DNA of 64,000 nucleotides from Rickettsia endosymbiont of Bradysia coprophila (GTDB lineage Bacteria; Pseudomonadota; Alphaproteobacteria; Rickettsiales; Rickettsiaceae): NCBI GenBank assembly GCA_019468145.1, contig JAHXDM010000002.1, positions 790,757 to 854,756 of the forward strand, read 5' to 3'. Shown piece by piece: positions 63,615 to 64,000 of this stretch (position 1 is its first letter; each line of letters starts with the position of its first letter). The notes under the pieces were generated by a model. It saw only the letters and a program-made list of their open reading frames with translations, ran no database searches and was not told where the DNA came from. The position numbers and the translations under genes were made by a program.

Positions 63615-64000
63615 TGTTTAAACAAATATATGCGCAAATTCTAAAAAAATCTCCTTGGGAAGAGTCGGATCAAGAAAATGACAAAACTCTGTATAATATA
63701 TTTACTAAACCTAGAAAAAAAAATAGTTTTAATTTTAACGGTTTTTATAATAATTTCAGCTTTAATAATAATATAGTAATATTAGTTTTGCTATCACTGG
63801 TTGGCCTTTGGTTTGCTTCTGGCATTTATGAAGTAAAAGAGGGAGAACAAGCTGCCGTAATGAGGTTTGGCAAATTTGTTCGTACAGGATCCCCTGGTTT
63901 AAATTATCATCTTCCTCTACCATTTGAGCGAGTAATAATTGAAAAAGTTAATCAGTCTAGGAGAATTGAAATAGGTTATAGGTCTAGCAGTAGCTTTAGA
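63615..64000 (+). CDS. hflK: HflK, membrane protease regulator (5' part)
   Basis: 128 codons before the window ends. A polar N-terminus, one membrane helix about 54-71 (IVILVLLSLVGLWFASGIY), then the SPFH domain start VKEGEQAAVMRFGKFVRTGSPGLNYHLPLPFE. HflK with HflC surrounds the FtsH protease. hflC should follow outside the window. Confidence 0.92.

Noticed and set aside
1-64000. CRISPR array or cas genes
   Set aside because: No regularly spaced direct repeats and no Cas-like protein; the repeats present are dispersed palindromes.

Overview
The window is AT-rich DNA (roughly one third G+C by eye) from an obligate intracellular alphaproteobacterium, most likely the family Rickettsiaceae (Rickettsia, Tisiphia or Megaira-like). 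The evidence is Rickettsiales-style housekeeping genes (hemF, ccmC, a lone secF, GapR- and TrcR-type alphaproteobacterial regulators, an MHS-family ProP-like transporter, mrp next to hflK), ankyrin and leucine-rich repeat proteins, an F-type conjugation cluster of the kind called RAGE, and many palindromic intergenic repeats. kdsA indicates KDO and therefore LPS, which argues against Orientia. The assignment is inferred from gene families; no marker gene was compared.

Layout. 1-9.1 kb: end of an unknown gene, ABC-F ATPase (uup), a frameshifted recG, a small membrane protein, RNase D with an apparent non-AUG start, an LRR protein, and recJ. 9.1-12.5 kb: accessory zone with two unrecognised genes, a duplicated ankyrin-type protein and a remnant of its C-terminal module. 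12.5-24.6 kb: degraded integrative conjugative element, with traL, traE (split by an ISKra4-family IS), traK, a pilin-like gene, traB, traV, traC and a truncated traW on the minus strand. These are followed by a DUF1376 gene, a DnaA-box cluster, a Cro-like repressor gene, five copies of one palindromic operator, a small conserved ORF, a structured leader, a resolvase-fold protein without the catalytic serine, and a serine recombinase with an in-frame stop whose 3' end lies inside tRNA-Ala. 25-27 kb: a broken BMT5-like methyltransferase joined by ATGA to an intact AlkB-like oxygenase, and tRNA-Ser. 27-36.9 kb: nth, grxD, a gene desert, a HTH regulator, a DUF883 pair, comF, a deformylase-like gene, a cca-znuA-ccmC-fdxA operon, and kdsA. 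37.2-39.2 kb: a frameshifted Tn5/IS50-like IS4 element beside a VirB2-like gene. 39.4-53.3 kb: hemF, MHS transporter, trcR, secF, gapR, an ankyrin gene, a glycosyltransferase/outer-membrane pair, CNNM/CorC-like, dnaN, dapD, zinc-ribbon, RDD, recR. 53.4-64 kb: IS5-family element, MITEs, a hybrid histidine kinase, cspA, a DEAD(DEMD)-box helicase, a broken vanX-type dipeptidase, rsmI/lpoA-like divergent pair, dusB, mrp, and the start of hflK.

How it fits together. The conjugative element carries several independent defects (IS in traE, traW truncation, recombinase nonsense codon), so it looks immobile. Its control region is well preserved, however: one palindrome, TTCATGTTATGAA, stands before every transcription unit and before the repressor gene itself, next to a DnaA-box cluster. 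That circuit, with the catalytically dead resolvase-like partner and the two-state leader, is the best candidate for an undescribed system here. Elsewhere the genome is decaying by homopolymer slips (recG, IS4), short duplication (vanX) and insertion of MITE-like palindromes into nearly every large intergenic gap.
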